This document shows, in pieces, positions 18,888 through 28,500 of a stretch of 44,084 bases of DNA (the first letter of the stretch is position 1; each line of letters opens with the position of its first letter). This DNA is from Komarekiella delphini-convector SJRDD-AB1 (lineage in GTDB: Bacteria; Cyanobacteriota; Cyanobacteriia; Cyanobacteriales; Nostocaceae). The DNA lies in NCBI RefSeq assembly GCF_014831675.1, contig NZ_VJXY01000010.1, forward strand, positions 1 to 44,084, written 5' to 3'. The notes beneath the pieces are model-generated. The model saw nothing but the letters and a program-made list of their open reading frames with translations. It was not told the origin of the DNA and made no database searches. The position numbers and the translations under genes are program-made.

Positions 18888-19670
18888 TTACATCCACTGC
18901 TGGACAAATCCACGTCCTAAACTTTCTTGTCCACCAATTTGTAAGATTTGATTCGCAGCTAATAAATCCTTAAAATCTTGAGATGATTTCTCGGCTGTGC
19001 CATTAGCTTGAGATGTGATTCCCCAAGGTGAATACATTAATGTATCTGGGGGAATTGCTTCTTCATAACGAAAACCACCGTCTACTGATTTGTGTTCATC
19101 GAGTTTAATTTTTACTTGTCGCCATAAACTCATTTGAACTAATGTAGTGTAGTGTTTATCTGGTAAAACTAATAAACGATTTATAGAACTTGTTGATGAC
19201 GATTTTGGGATAAATTCCTCCCATTTATCCCAAGGGCGTAATTTATCAGCTTTGATAATTGCATCTTTGAGGTAAACAGCAGTTTTACTATTAGCAAAGT
19301 TACAACTATATTCGGTAGGTATAGTTAAATTACTACCTTGTAAACGTTGCCAACGTTGTAGTAGCATAGGACAACTAATCCAAACTACACTATGACTTAA
19401 AGAAGGTACGGGTAGCCATAAAATTGAAGCATCGCCTATCCAAATATCACCTTGTTCAAGTTGCTTACCATCTTTTAAGTCATTACCAAATAGTTGATAT
19501 TGTTTATCTTTATCTGTGACAGTTGACCGAACTTTACCACGAATTGTACTTGAAGGTATGTATGGTAAATTAGTGTGAGATTCCCGCGCAATTCCTAACA
19601 AATTACCTTCTTGAGTTGTACCCCCTGTATGTAACGGAGCAAGAAGATATAAATAAATGTAATTAATCAT
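18888..19670 (-). CDS. cmr4: Type III-B CRISPR backbone RAMP Cmr4
   Basis: The 260-residue product starts MINYIYLYLLAPLHTGGTTQ and has the Cmr4/Csm3-type ARESHTNLPYIPSSTIRGKV (residues 28-47) and a final QIGGQESLGRGFV Gly-rich loop. Cmr4 forms the helical backbone over the crRNA and normally cuts the bound target RNA every six nucleotides with a loop aspartate. In this protein the loop between HTGG and IARE contains a glutamate (E21) but no aspartate, so target cleavage may be lost. The protein is slightly shorter than the usual 280-300 residues. It starts two bases after the cmr3 stop and is surely co-transcribed. Confidence 0.9.
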   Translation of the reverse strand: MINYIYLYLLAPLHTGGTTQEGNLLGIARESHTNLPYIPSSTIRGKVRSTVTDKDKQYQLFGNDLKDGKQLEQGDIWIGDASILWLPVPSLSHSVVWISCPMLLQRWQRLQGSNLTIPTEYSCNFANSKTAVYLKDAIIKADKLRPWDKWEEFIPKSSSTSSINRLLVLPDKHYTTLVQMSLWRQVKIKLDEHKSVDGGFRYEEAIPPDTLMYSPWGITSQANGTAEKSSQDFKDLLAANQILQIGGQESLGRGFVQQWM

Positions 19671-19672
19671 GA

Positions 19673-20841
<1,169 letters not shown>

Positions 20842-20859
20842 ATGGGGTATGGGTTGTTA

Positions 20860-21234
20860 TTATTTGTTTTTTTTGGTGTTGATAATGATTTTGGTGATAA
20901 CGGCAATTAGTTCTTGTGTTTCTTGAATCAAATTTGTCAGGCGATCGCTAGAAACAATTGCCGATTTAACTAATAAACGCAGCCAATATAAACTTTCTCT
21001 TGCCTCCTTTTGAGCGATACTAAATTTATGGATGAAATCAGCTTTACTTTCACCAGATTGAGCCTCTTGAATATTAGCACCAATAGAAGTAGCTGAACGC
21101 AAATATTGTTTTCCGATTATGTAACCCGCACCATATTTTTCTTGCTGCAAAAACTCAAATAATTTAATTGCTCTCAACGCATATTCAAAAGACCTCTCTC
21201 GAATATCCCAGGTTTTTATATTTTCCTCACTCAT
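20860..21234 (-). CDS. Four-helix-bundle protein of the 23S rRNA intervening-sequence (IVP/S23) family
   Basis: The preferred ATG at 21234 is preceded by AGAGGGAGTG and gives 124 residues (open frame to 21261). The sequence shows the family hallmarks: an N-terminal helix RSFEYALRAIKLFEFLQQ, then YLRSATSIGANIQEAQSGES, KADFIHKFSIAQKEARESLY and WLRLLVKS. These proteins form pentameric helical barrels; relatives are encoded by rRNA intervening sequences and, as Avd, by diversity-generating retroelements. No reverse transcriptase is nearby. It sits inside the cmr operon between cas10 and cmr3, in the same direction, bracketed by short tandem repeats. It is either a transferred passenger or an accessory that uses nucleic-acid binding. 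Its role in CRISPR immunity is unknown. Confidence 0.82.
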   Translation of the reverse strand: MSEENIKTWDIRERSFEYALRAIKLFEFLQQEKYGAGYIIGKQYLRSATSIGANIQEAQSGESKADFIHKFSIAQKEARESLYWLRLLVKSAIVSSDRLTNLIQETQELIAVITKIIINTKKNK

Positions 21235-21267
21235 CACTCCCTCTTGCCTTTCATCATTCATAATTCA

Positions 21268-24249
21268 TCATTCATCATTCATAATTCTTCGGTGACGTTT
21301 GATAAAAGCTGCAAGTTTTAACCAATTTTGAATTTCATTGTCTAGGTCTTTTTCTTGGGTAGTAAGAATCAAGGATTTGAGAAAATCAGCTAAATTACTT
21401 TGAAACTGCTTTTTGAGAGTTTCATTACCTTGAAATTGGTCGCGGCGATCGCAAAATGCTTTTGTCCAAGGTAAAATAGCCTCTCGACTCGGTGCTGGGT
21501 GTTGACTCCAAAGGGTCGCGGCTTGTTCAAAAATGGCGCTATCGACTACATTTGTAGAGATAAGTTTTCGCCACTCATCAAAAACTAAAAACTTTGATGT
21601 TGCTTGTAAATTATTACCATTGCCGTACAACACCCGCACCTGTACTGCATCTTTGGCTTGATTGTCAGCCGATTTGTGTTCCTTCGCCTTTTTTTCAGCT
21701 AACCAGAGGTTTTCTAGGGCGATCGCAAGTGGTACGGAATGATGCACAATTACAATACCAAAGCTAATAGTTGCATTTTTCCCCATCGTAAATAATGGTC
21801 TTTTGGCTACTTGCTTTGACTGCAAATCAGCCTTAGCAGTCCAATAATCGCCATTGCTATCAAATTCTGCTTGCGGATCTTCATCTCCTCGAAAACATTG
21901 GCGAATATCCCACAACCAGTTATCCCATTCCCAAAGATTGGTATAGGCTAAAACATCATCACCTCCTCCATAAATCAAGCGTCCAGCATAACGCTGTTCT
22001 GTTAAATAAGGTACTAATTGATTAGAAAAATCTAGCAAAGCCCGACTGAGAGCATTATGTGTTGATGGCCCCATCCGTTTTTTAACTTCTAAAAACTTCT
22101 GAAAGCTTTCAAGCGATACCGATAATTGTGAGGGAATATAATGTTGATATTCTTTTAATTTTATCCCCTGTAACCATTCACTCATCCCATCGCCATCACC
22201 CGCAGCCAATACATACCAATCAGCAGGATTATTACCAGGATAAAAGCTATCAATAATTTTTTGAATGTCTTGGCGATAACTTTTTTTTAAATCAGAAATA
22301 TCTTTGCGGATTACTTCTTTATCCTGTTCATTGGCTATTTTTAATTTATCTTGTAATTCTTTTAGTTCTGGAGTATCAGCATCTTCTACTAACCAGCCAG
22401 AATTTAGTAAGCGTGGATGGAACCTTTGGGGTAGATTATCTTTATCTATCCAAGGAATACCCCATTTGTTACGCATTTCTCTCATGACATCCTTCGCCCA
22501 AGTAAATTTTTGGATGATTGCTTGACAAGCATCTTCAAATAGCAATTCATGGTTAATATCTTTTTCATACACTTTGAGATATCCCGCCACGCCTGCGGTT
22601 AAATCTGGGTAAGAAACTGCGATCGCATCTTCATTTTGAACATCCAATAATTTATGCAAAACTTTTTCTAAAACACGCTTAACCGTCTCAGTTGCATTTA
22701 ACTGTTCTCTACCATCAAATAAACCTGCGTGTTGTTCCCAATATTTTTTAGTTTCACCGTCTGTAATCCAATCATTACCAGGATGCACCACTGGGCCAAT
22801 GCCAGAAATTGTAGAACGGGGGCCAAAAGCTGTGGGTAATTCCCAATTACGCGCATTTTTAACTGCTGCCAAACTATGTCTATTAGCATCAAAAATCGAT
22901 GCCCACCAAGAACCAACATTGACACTAAATTGTTGATGTTGATATGCTTCTCGCAAAAAAGTAATTTCATCATCTTGAAACAGTTTTTGCTTTTTTTTAG
23001 TTAAGTTATAAGCTTGATTTTGAGCATCTAACCACTCTAAAAATTCTACTTCTTGTTCTATAGGAATAGCCGCATTTTTTAGAGGTTCTTCCTCTTTACC
23101 TATGGGTAAGGCTGTCCAGTAAAACTGCCACTGAGACTGTAGCCAACCTTTCCAAGTTTTGCTTTCTTTTGTTAAATCTGGCATCCAATAACGTTCAGTT
23201 TTTAATTCGTCAAATACAAAATCACCAATTCGCGCCCATTCTTCTAAAAGTATTTGTTTAGCCCGTTGCATAGCAGCTTTAACTTTATCTTTTGGCAGCA
23301 CTAACACCAATACATTAGGAAATCCCGCCGTTAAAAGTGAATTAGCTTCGGGTTTTTCTACCCATTTATCAAACTCAGGAAATTCCTTTAATAGCCAATA
23401 GTCAATTAATGGCTGTTGGTAAAGGCTGGGATAAAGAAAGCAATCGGGGCCGTATTTCTGGGCAAGTTGCCAACAGACTTTAGCTGAGAGATAATGCAAC
23501 AGCCAAGAACCTGCCCAAAAGTCTCGCATCTTGCGACTGGCTTTAATGAGTTCTTGTACGGGTGTAAAGGTGAAACTGGCTAGATAAGGACGAGATAAAG
23601 TTTTGTTGACTGGCCAATGTTTTATCTCTGCACTTGTCAAGTCATATCCTGCTAAAGCGCCAGCCAAAGCAGCCGTAATACTGCCATGACTCCAAATGGA
23701 ACTATCTGGTAGGCGGGTTTCAGCCGGCATTAGCATTAAAGATTCATCATCAAATTCCCGACACGTTGCTACTGGTAAACAACGCCACAACCACCAAAAC
23801 AGACCTTTAATATTTTTAATATCTGTTCTCAACTCTGCTGGTATTGCTTTTAGTAGCTTTTGTTCCTTATCTGTTAAGTAATTTCTGGGGTTTGCTGCCA
23901 GCATTTCTGAGTGCTGCTTGATTTTAAAATCGTGTTTTGCCCCAGATAATAGGTGAAATATTTCTAACCCTTTTTCTCCGTTATTGCCCTGACCATAATT
24001 GATACTGTCAGTAACACTACCAATAGCACCGCGATCGCTTGCTGAGGCAATATAGTCAGCTTGGTAGATATGTTCTAATACTCCGCCTCCAGATGTCTCT
24101 GGATTCCAGCTATTTTCACGCCAGTTTTGCATAACATCTAGTTCCTGCCAGAAGCTATTTTCTGAACATTCACTATTAGTGTGTAGCGCTTTTAACACTG
24201 AATCATGAAGTAATCCCCAGATTTTTGCTTGCCAGTATGATTCCGACAC
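21268..24249 (-). CDS. cas10: Cas10/Cmr2, large subunit of the type III-B complex
   Basis: The 993-residue protein is the first gene of the operon. It has an N-terminal HD nuclease motif (H15-D16 in WGLLHDSVLKALH, with a supporting YQADYIASASDRGA) and a palm-domain GGDD motif (residues 762-765, in YGGGDDVLAY). The HD site cuts single-stranded DNA during transcription, and the GGDD site makes cyclic oligoadenylate after target RNA binding. Both are intact, which predicts signalling to the CARF-HEPN RNase encoded at the end of the operon. The start MSESYWQAKIWG fits the family. The upstream spacer holds a MITE-like element about 300 bases away. The last codons (IMNDE) lie in the short repeat shared with the next gene. 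Confidence 0.96.
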   Translation of the reverse strand: MSESYWQAKIWGLLHDSVLKALHTNSECSENSFWQELDVMQNWRENSWNPETSGGGVLEHIYQADYIASASDRGAIGSVTDSINYGQGNNGEKGLEIFHLLSGAKHDFKIKQHSEMLAANPRNYLTDKEQKLLKAIPAELRTDIKNIKGLFWWLWRCLPVATCREFDDESLMLMPAETRLPDSSIWSHGSITAALAGALAGYDLTSAEIKHWPVNKTLSRPYLASFTFTPVQELIKASRKMRDFWAGSWLLHYLSAKVCWQLAQKYGPDCFLYPSLYQQPLIDYWLLKEFPEFDKWVEKPEANSLLTAGFPNVLVLVLPKDKVKAAMQRAKQILLEEWARIGDFVFDELKTERYWMPDLTKESKTWKGWLQSQWQFYWTALPIGKEEEPLKNAAIPIEQEVEFLEWLDAQNQAYNLTKKKQKLFQDDEITFLREAYQHQQFSVNVGSWWASIFDANRHSLAAVKNARNWELPTAFGPRSTISGIGPVVHPGNDWITDGETKKYWEQHAGLFDGREQLNATETVKRVLEKVLHKLLDVQNEDAIAVSYPDLTAGVAGYLKVYEKDINHELLFEDACQAIIQKFTWAKDVMREMRNKWGIPWIDKDNLPQRFHPRLLNSGWLVEDADTPELKELQDKLKIANEQDKEVIRKDISDLKKSYRQDIQKIIDSFYPGNNPADWYVLAAGDGDGMSEWLQGIKLKEYQHYIPSQLSVSLESFQKFLEVKKRMGPSTHNALSRALLDFSNQLVPYLTEQRYAGRLIYGGGDDVLAYTNLWEWDNWLWDIRQCFRGDEDPQAEFDSNGDYWTAKADLQSKQVAKRPLFTMGKNATISFGIVIVHHSVPLAIALENLWLAEKKAKEHKSADNQAKDAVQVRVLYGNGNNLQATSKFLVFDEWRKLISTNVVDSAIFEQAATLWSQHPAPSREAILPWTKAFCDRRDQFQGNETLKKQFQSNLADFLKSLILTTQEKDLDNEIQNWLKLAAFIKRHRRIMNDE

Positions 24250-24555
24250 AGATTTGTTTTCTTTGATAGTGCGTGTTTTAGATTGTATAAATTTATATTA
24301 GCGATTGTCTATTAAAATTTAATATTGATGTCTGGTAAAAATTTTTGGCTGAATCCTCTCCTGATAAGGCTTTGAGCTAGTTAGTTTGTAATTGTTTAAA
24401 TATTTTTATTTATATTTTGATAAGTTTAATGATTTGTACGTATTTGTTGTCACAAAAAAGCCCTGTATAAAGGGCAAGTTCTTTATATTTTCTTCAGCAA
24501 ATGGTCACTCAAAGACCAGGTGTAAGCTGTCGCGCACCTAAAATGAACATCTTTA

Positions 24556-24779
24556 GGACTTACGCACTGAAGGCTGAAACCTAGATCCCCCCTAGCCCAC
24601 GCCAGTCGCTCATGGGGAGCCACCCCCTTGCGGAGGTTCCCTCCGTTGTGGAGAGTGGCGTGGAAACCCCCTTGGCGCAGCCTCAAAGTAGAGAAGACCG
24701 CGCTGGCTCCCCTTCAAAAGGGGGGAATTTATAAAGCCCCCTTTTTAAGGGGGTTGGGGGATCTGAGTGCGTAAGTTCT
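24556..24779. mobile_element. MITE-like element, family 1 copy B
   Basis: The ends GGACTTACGCACTGA and TGAGTGCGTAAGTTCT are inverted repeats. The inner sequence (AAGGCTGAAACCTAGATC onward) matches the copy at 7560-7955 almost base for base, but with the palindromic inserts of that copy missing. It lies in the same orientation as the copy at 31053-31243. Confidence 0.78.
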
Positions 24780-24853
24780 GATCTTTTAGTTTAAAAGGCG
24801 ATCGCTATGTCCTGAGAAAACTTGGCGATCGCTTTTTGCTTTCTGTATCTACT

Positions 24854-24917
24854 GTATTGATTTTGCGATACAATGTCAAGCACTATAAGGTACAATACAC
24901 TCAATACCTTGCAATAC
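24854..24917 (+). promoter_or_regulatory. Cluster of CAATAC motifs upstream of the RHH gene
   Basis: CAATAC occurs at 24893, 24902 and 24912, about one helical turn apart, and GTATTG (its complement) at 24854. TATAAG at 24884 could be a -10 element inside the cluster. Short direct repeats at this spacing are typical ribbon-helix-helix operators, so autoregulation is plausible. The same motif recurs twice before the small ORF at 25414. Confidence 0.5.
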
Positions 24918-24965
24918 ACGTTCGGCAAGAATAAATTAAAGGTATGTAGTATTAAAAAATTTATT

Positions 24966-25220
24966 ATGACGACCAAAAGACAAAGGACTTTTATCTCGAT
25001 TGAGATAGACCCCAAAACCAAGGATGCTTTTAGCAAAAAACTAGGAGAAGAGGGAAAGACAGTTACGGGCGCTCTTAAACAATTTATTGAAGATTACTTG
25101 AACAAGGAAGAGTCCATCCCGAATCCGCAGAATTTAGCGGAGTTTGTTAAGCGTCTAGAAGAAGTCGAGAAGAAAGTAGGTATTGAGAACGCACAACTAT
25201 TGGGGGAATCGGCCGCCTGA
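24966..25220 (+). CDS. Small ribbon-helix-helix-like DNA-binding protein
   Basis: The preferred ATG at 24966 gives 84 residues. The frame is open to 24873, but an upstream start would put the CAATAC operator-like cluster inside the gene. The strand RQRTFISIEIDPKTKDAF followed by helices through KTVTGALKQFIEDYLNKEE fits a MetJ/Arc/CopG-type fold; the C-terminal AEFVKRLEEVEKKVGIENAQ looks like a dimerising helix. Such proteins often repress their own operon. It is the only plus-strand gene between the cas10 operon and the array and is followed by a stem-loop and a strong terminator. No toxin partner is present. The fold call comes from pattern only, and the function in the CRISPR locus is not known. 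Confidence 0.6.
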   Translation: MTTKRQRTFISIEIDPKTKDAFSKKLGEEGKTVTGALKQFIEDYLNKEESIPNPQNLAEFVKRLEEVEKKVGIENAQLLGESAA

Positions 25221-25244
25221 GAGAGGAGAACGAATCTCTCAGGC
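25215..25244 (+). promoter_or_regulatory. Perfect 10-bp stem-loop at the RHH stop codon
   Basis: GCCTGAGAGA (25215-25224) pairs perfectly with TCTCTCAGGC (25235-25244) around a 10-base loop. The RHH stop codon TGA lies within the left arm. No T-run follows, so it is more likely an mRNA 3'-end stabiliser or a processing hairpin than a terminator. Confidence 0.6.
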
Positions 25245-25283
25245 AAACTCACGTTCAGTTATTAAATTTACTCAATAAAGAAA

Positions 25284-25316
25284 AACCCGCCCCTCATCAG
25301 GCGGGTTAAATGTTTT
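25284..25316 (+). terminator. Rho-independent-type terminator after the RHH gene
   Basis: AACCCGCC (25284-25291) pairs with GGCGGGTT (25300-25307) and is followed by AAATGTTTTTT. It closes the RHH transcription unit about 65 bases after the stop codon, so the small ORF at 25414 needs its own promoter. Confidence 0.75.
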
Positions 25317-25337
25317 TTAGGGATATATAGCCTATTA

Positions 25338-25363
25338 CAATACTTGTAACGTATAATCAATAC
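25338..25363 (+). promoter_or_regulatory. Possible promoter with two CAATAC motifs before the small ORF
   Basis: A consensus -10 hexamer TATAAT lies at 25352-25357. CAATAC copies at 25338-25343 and 25358-25363 flank it, 20 bases apart. These match the motifs upstream of the RHH gene, suggesting joint control. No clear -35 box is seen, so activity is uncertain. Confidence 0.4.
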
Positions 25364-25413
25364 AAAGTATCAAGCGATCACGCCCAAAGCCGCAACTTCT
25401 AGAGGAGGAGATA

Positions 25414-25551
25414 TTGACCCAAAACAACGAGCCAGAAAAGAAAAAGAAACCAAAACCTAAGATTGATTACGATTGGCGCGTTTCTCCAGCGAGTGGAGAC
25501 AGCTTCGGATGGGGCGGTTTTCGAGGCGACGGCGGGTTTCCATTCAATTAG
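25414..25551 (+). CDS. Possible 45-residue protein running into the CRISPR array end
   Basis: A strong AGGAGG (25403-25408) stands five bases before a TTG at 25414. The frame reads MTQNNEPEKKKKPKPKIDYD, then WRVSPASGD from the truncated terminal repeat (25480-25500). It continues SFGWGGFRGDGGFPFN from the adjacent spacer-length unit and the first bases of the first full repeat, whose in-frame TAG ends it. The N-terminal half is highly charged (lysine-rich) and the C-terminal half glycine-rich. The gene would be antisense to the crRNA precursor if the array is read on the minus strand. No family is recognised. The Shine-Dalgarno site and the promoter-like TATAAT argue for translation, but an accidental ORF cannot be excluded. 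Confidence 0.4.
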   Translation: MTQNNEPEKKKKPKPKIDYDWRVSPASGDSFGWGGFRGDGGFPFN

Positions 25552-28500
25552 TTTCTCCAGCGAGTGGAGACTTAGCTTTAGAGTATTGCTTCATGAATAA
25601 TGAAGTGTTTCCATTCAATTAGTTTCTCCAGCGAGTGGAGACGGTAGGTCACATAATTTCTCCTAGTGAATGGGAGAAAAGTTTCCATTCAATTAGTTTC
25701 TCCAGCGAGTGGAGACTCCTTAATCTTTAGAGTATATACCATGTATTAAAACAGTTGGTTTCCATTCAATTAGTTTCTCCAGCGAGTGGAGACACTCGGT
25801 TTCTTAAAGTCTGAAGAGGTTCCCTACTATGTTTCCATTCAATTAGTTTCTCCAGCGAGTGGAGACCTTCATCATTTGGAATAGAATCTCCAAACTTAAC
25901 TGTCGTTTCCATTCAATTAGTTTCTCCAGCGAGTGGAGACAGGGCTTTGGTATAATGACAGTAACTATTAACAGGGCTAGTTTCCATTCAATTAGTTTCT
26001 CCAGCGAGTGGAGACCTAAGGGTCGGTGCATTTCAAGATAGCTTTGTAGAGTTTCCATTCAATTAGTTTCTCCAGCGAGTGGAGACCAGAATAGCTGAGC
26101 TAAAAAAAGAAAACTTAGAGCTGAGTTTCCATTCAATTAGTTTCTCCAGCGAGTGGAGACTACTACTGGAGCTGAACCAGTGGACTGAGTAGCAGAAGTG
26201 AAGAGTTTCCATTCAATTAGTTTCTCCAGCGAGTGGAGACGTTAACTTGGTAATAGCCCATTTCAAGAAGATGTTGGGTAAGTTTCCATTCAATTAGTTT
26301 CTCCAGCGAGTGGAGACGGGATTCACTACTAACTGATTAAAGGTTAACTAGTGAAGTTTCCATTCAATTAGTTTCTCCAGCGAGTGGAGACACAAATATA
26401 AGGAGGTTTATCCATCTGGTGTGGTGTTGTTTCCATTCAATTAGTTTCTCCAGCGAGTGGAGACAAAGGAACCAAAATGTTAAACAGACCCATGCAGGCT
26501 AGAAGTTTCCATTCAATTAGTTTCTCCAGCGAGTGGAGACCGTAGACAATACACCTTCTGTAAAAGGAATCAAAGGATTAGGTTTCCATTCAATTAGTTT
26601 CTCCAGCGAGTGGAGACAGCATACCCGAAAGTGTTGTTATCTTAATGGTAATAGTTTCCATTCAATTAGTTTCTCCAGCGAGTGGAGACAGGGATACTGG
26701 GGATTGGGAAAGCTGGCTTAAGTTTTGTTTCCATTCAATTAGTTTCTCCAGCGAGTGGAGACAATCTGATTCTTGGAAACAACCAAAAGAATGGGTGCTT
26801 GGTGTTTCCATTCAATTAGTTTCTCCAGCGAGTGGAGACGCAAGATTGTTCTAGACTCTATGTACAAAACTTCTGTCTAGTTTCCATTCAATTAGTTTCT
26901 CCAGCGAGTGGAGACTAGAATTAAGAAGGAGATAGCAAGTTATCAACCAAAGTTTCCATTCAATTAGTTTCTCCAGCGAGTGGAGACTTTATATAATCTC
27001 CTCAAAAGTGAGTAAGGTTGGTTTAGCTAAGTTTCCATTCAATTAGTTTCTCCAGCGAGTGGAGACCTACTATTGAGGTTATTGAAGGGATTACTGTGGT
27101 TAGTTTCCATTCAATTAGTTTCTCCAGCGAGTGGAGACCAAAAGCCGACTGCCAGCGAACAACATCATACCAGTGACAGGCAGAGTTTCCATTCAATTAG
27201 TTTCTCCAGCGAGTGGAGACCTAATCAAGCAATTTAATTGAATTACTCTTTATAAGTTAATGTAGTTTCCATTCAATTAGTTTCTCCAGCGAGTGGAGAC
27301 AAACTTCTTAAATAAGTAAACTATCAAATGTCTACTTATATTAGTTTCCATTCAATTAGTTTCTCCAGCGAGTGGAGACTTCGTGGAGACAGTAAGCCAA
27401 GAGAAGCGAGCGTGGACAGTTTCCATTCAATTAGTTTCTCCAGCGAGTGGAGACACTAGCGCCGGGTGAAGGCTTGGGCTGCCAGTTAGGGTTTCCATTC
27501 AATTAGTTTCTCCAGCGAGTGGAGACGGGGTAGACGAAGATTGGTCTAAAACAGGAATACGTCTCCACGTTTCCATTCAATTAGTTTCTCCAGCGAGTGG
27601 AGACAGTGCGTGAAACACAGCCAAGCATTCAACAAATGAGTTTCCATTCAATTAGTTTCTCCAGCGAGTGGAGACACAACCCTTGGAGAGGAGTTTTAAC
27701 AAAGGAAGTTAGGTTTCCATTCAATTAGTTTCTCCAGCGAGTGGAGACGGGACTTTAGTGATGGTAGCTATAGTCCAGGCGCAGGTAGTTTCCATTCAAT
27801 TAGTTTCTCCAGCGAGTGGAGACCTTTTGTCCTCTGTTTGCAGTGGTGCTTTACTTATGTTTCCATTCAATTAGTTTCTCCAGCGAGTGGAGACAAGGCA
27901 AGAGTAATTAGCGCTTACCAATATCCACAGTTTCCATTCAATTAGTTTCTCCAGCGAGTGGAGACTATTGAATACATTAGCATCGAACAACTTAAGGAAA
28001 ATTGTTTCCATTCAATTAGTTTCTCCAGCGAGTGGAGACTAAGCTATTAAATAAATGCCAAATAATGAATTACTGGTTTCCATTCAATTAGTTTCTCCAG
28101 CGAGTGGAGACCTGTACACCATAGCGTTGCTCTAGCGGTACTACCTGTGACGTTTCCATTCAATTAGTTTCTCCAGCGAGTGGAGACCCTAGCAAAAGGA
28201 GGCGATCGTACATCGGCTATAGCGTTTCCATTCAATTAGTTTCTCCAGCGAGTGGAGACTCTCGATGCCCTTGCTTGGTCAGCAGCACTCAGGGAATTGT
28301 TTCCATTCAATTAGTTTCTCCAGCGAGTGGAGACTACGTTTGAAAAAAGATGTGCAGCTTGAAACACGTTGGGTTTCCATTCAATTAGTTTCTCCAGCGA
28401 GTGGAGACTTTGCCCAGGTGGAACGTAGGGGCGCGTTCAATGGTTTCCATTCAATTAGTTTCTCCAGCGAGTGGAGACACACAAAACGGAGTTCCAGTGG

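Larger units (their letters stand above)
24250..24965. other. Promoter-bearing spacer between cas10 and the RHH gene
   Basis: The left 300 bases are AT-rich and presumably carry the minus-strand promoter of the cas10-cmr operon. The centre is the MITE-like copy at 24556-24779. The right part holds CAATAC motifs and the plus-strand promoter of the RHH gene. No other ORF is supported; the frame at 24483-24686 lies mostly in the MITE-like sequence. Confidence 0.5.

Noticed and set aside
20860-21261. Diversity-generating retroelement, because of the Avd-like fold
   Set aside because: No reverse transcriptase, template/variable repeat pair or target gene is visible in the window.
24483-24686. Minus-strand ORF of 67 codons near the cas10 promoter
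   Set aside because: Most of it is MITE-like sequence shared with 7560-7955.
25221-25479. CRISPR leader on the left of the array (plus-strand transcription)
   Set aside because: There is a TATAAT and an AT-rich stretch here, but the truncated repeat at this end, the ATTGAATGGAAAC ending on the minus strand and the position of cas1-cas2 favour the leader at the right end.
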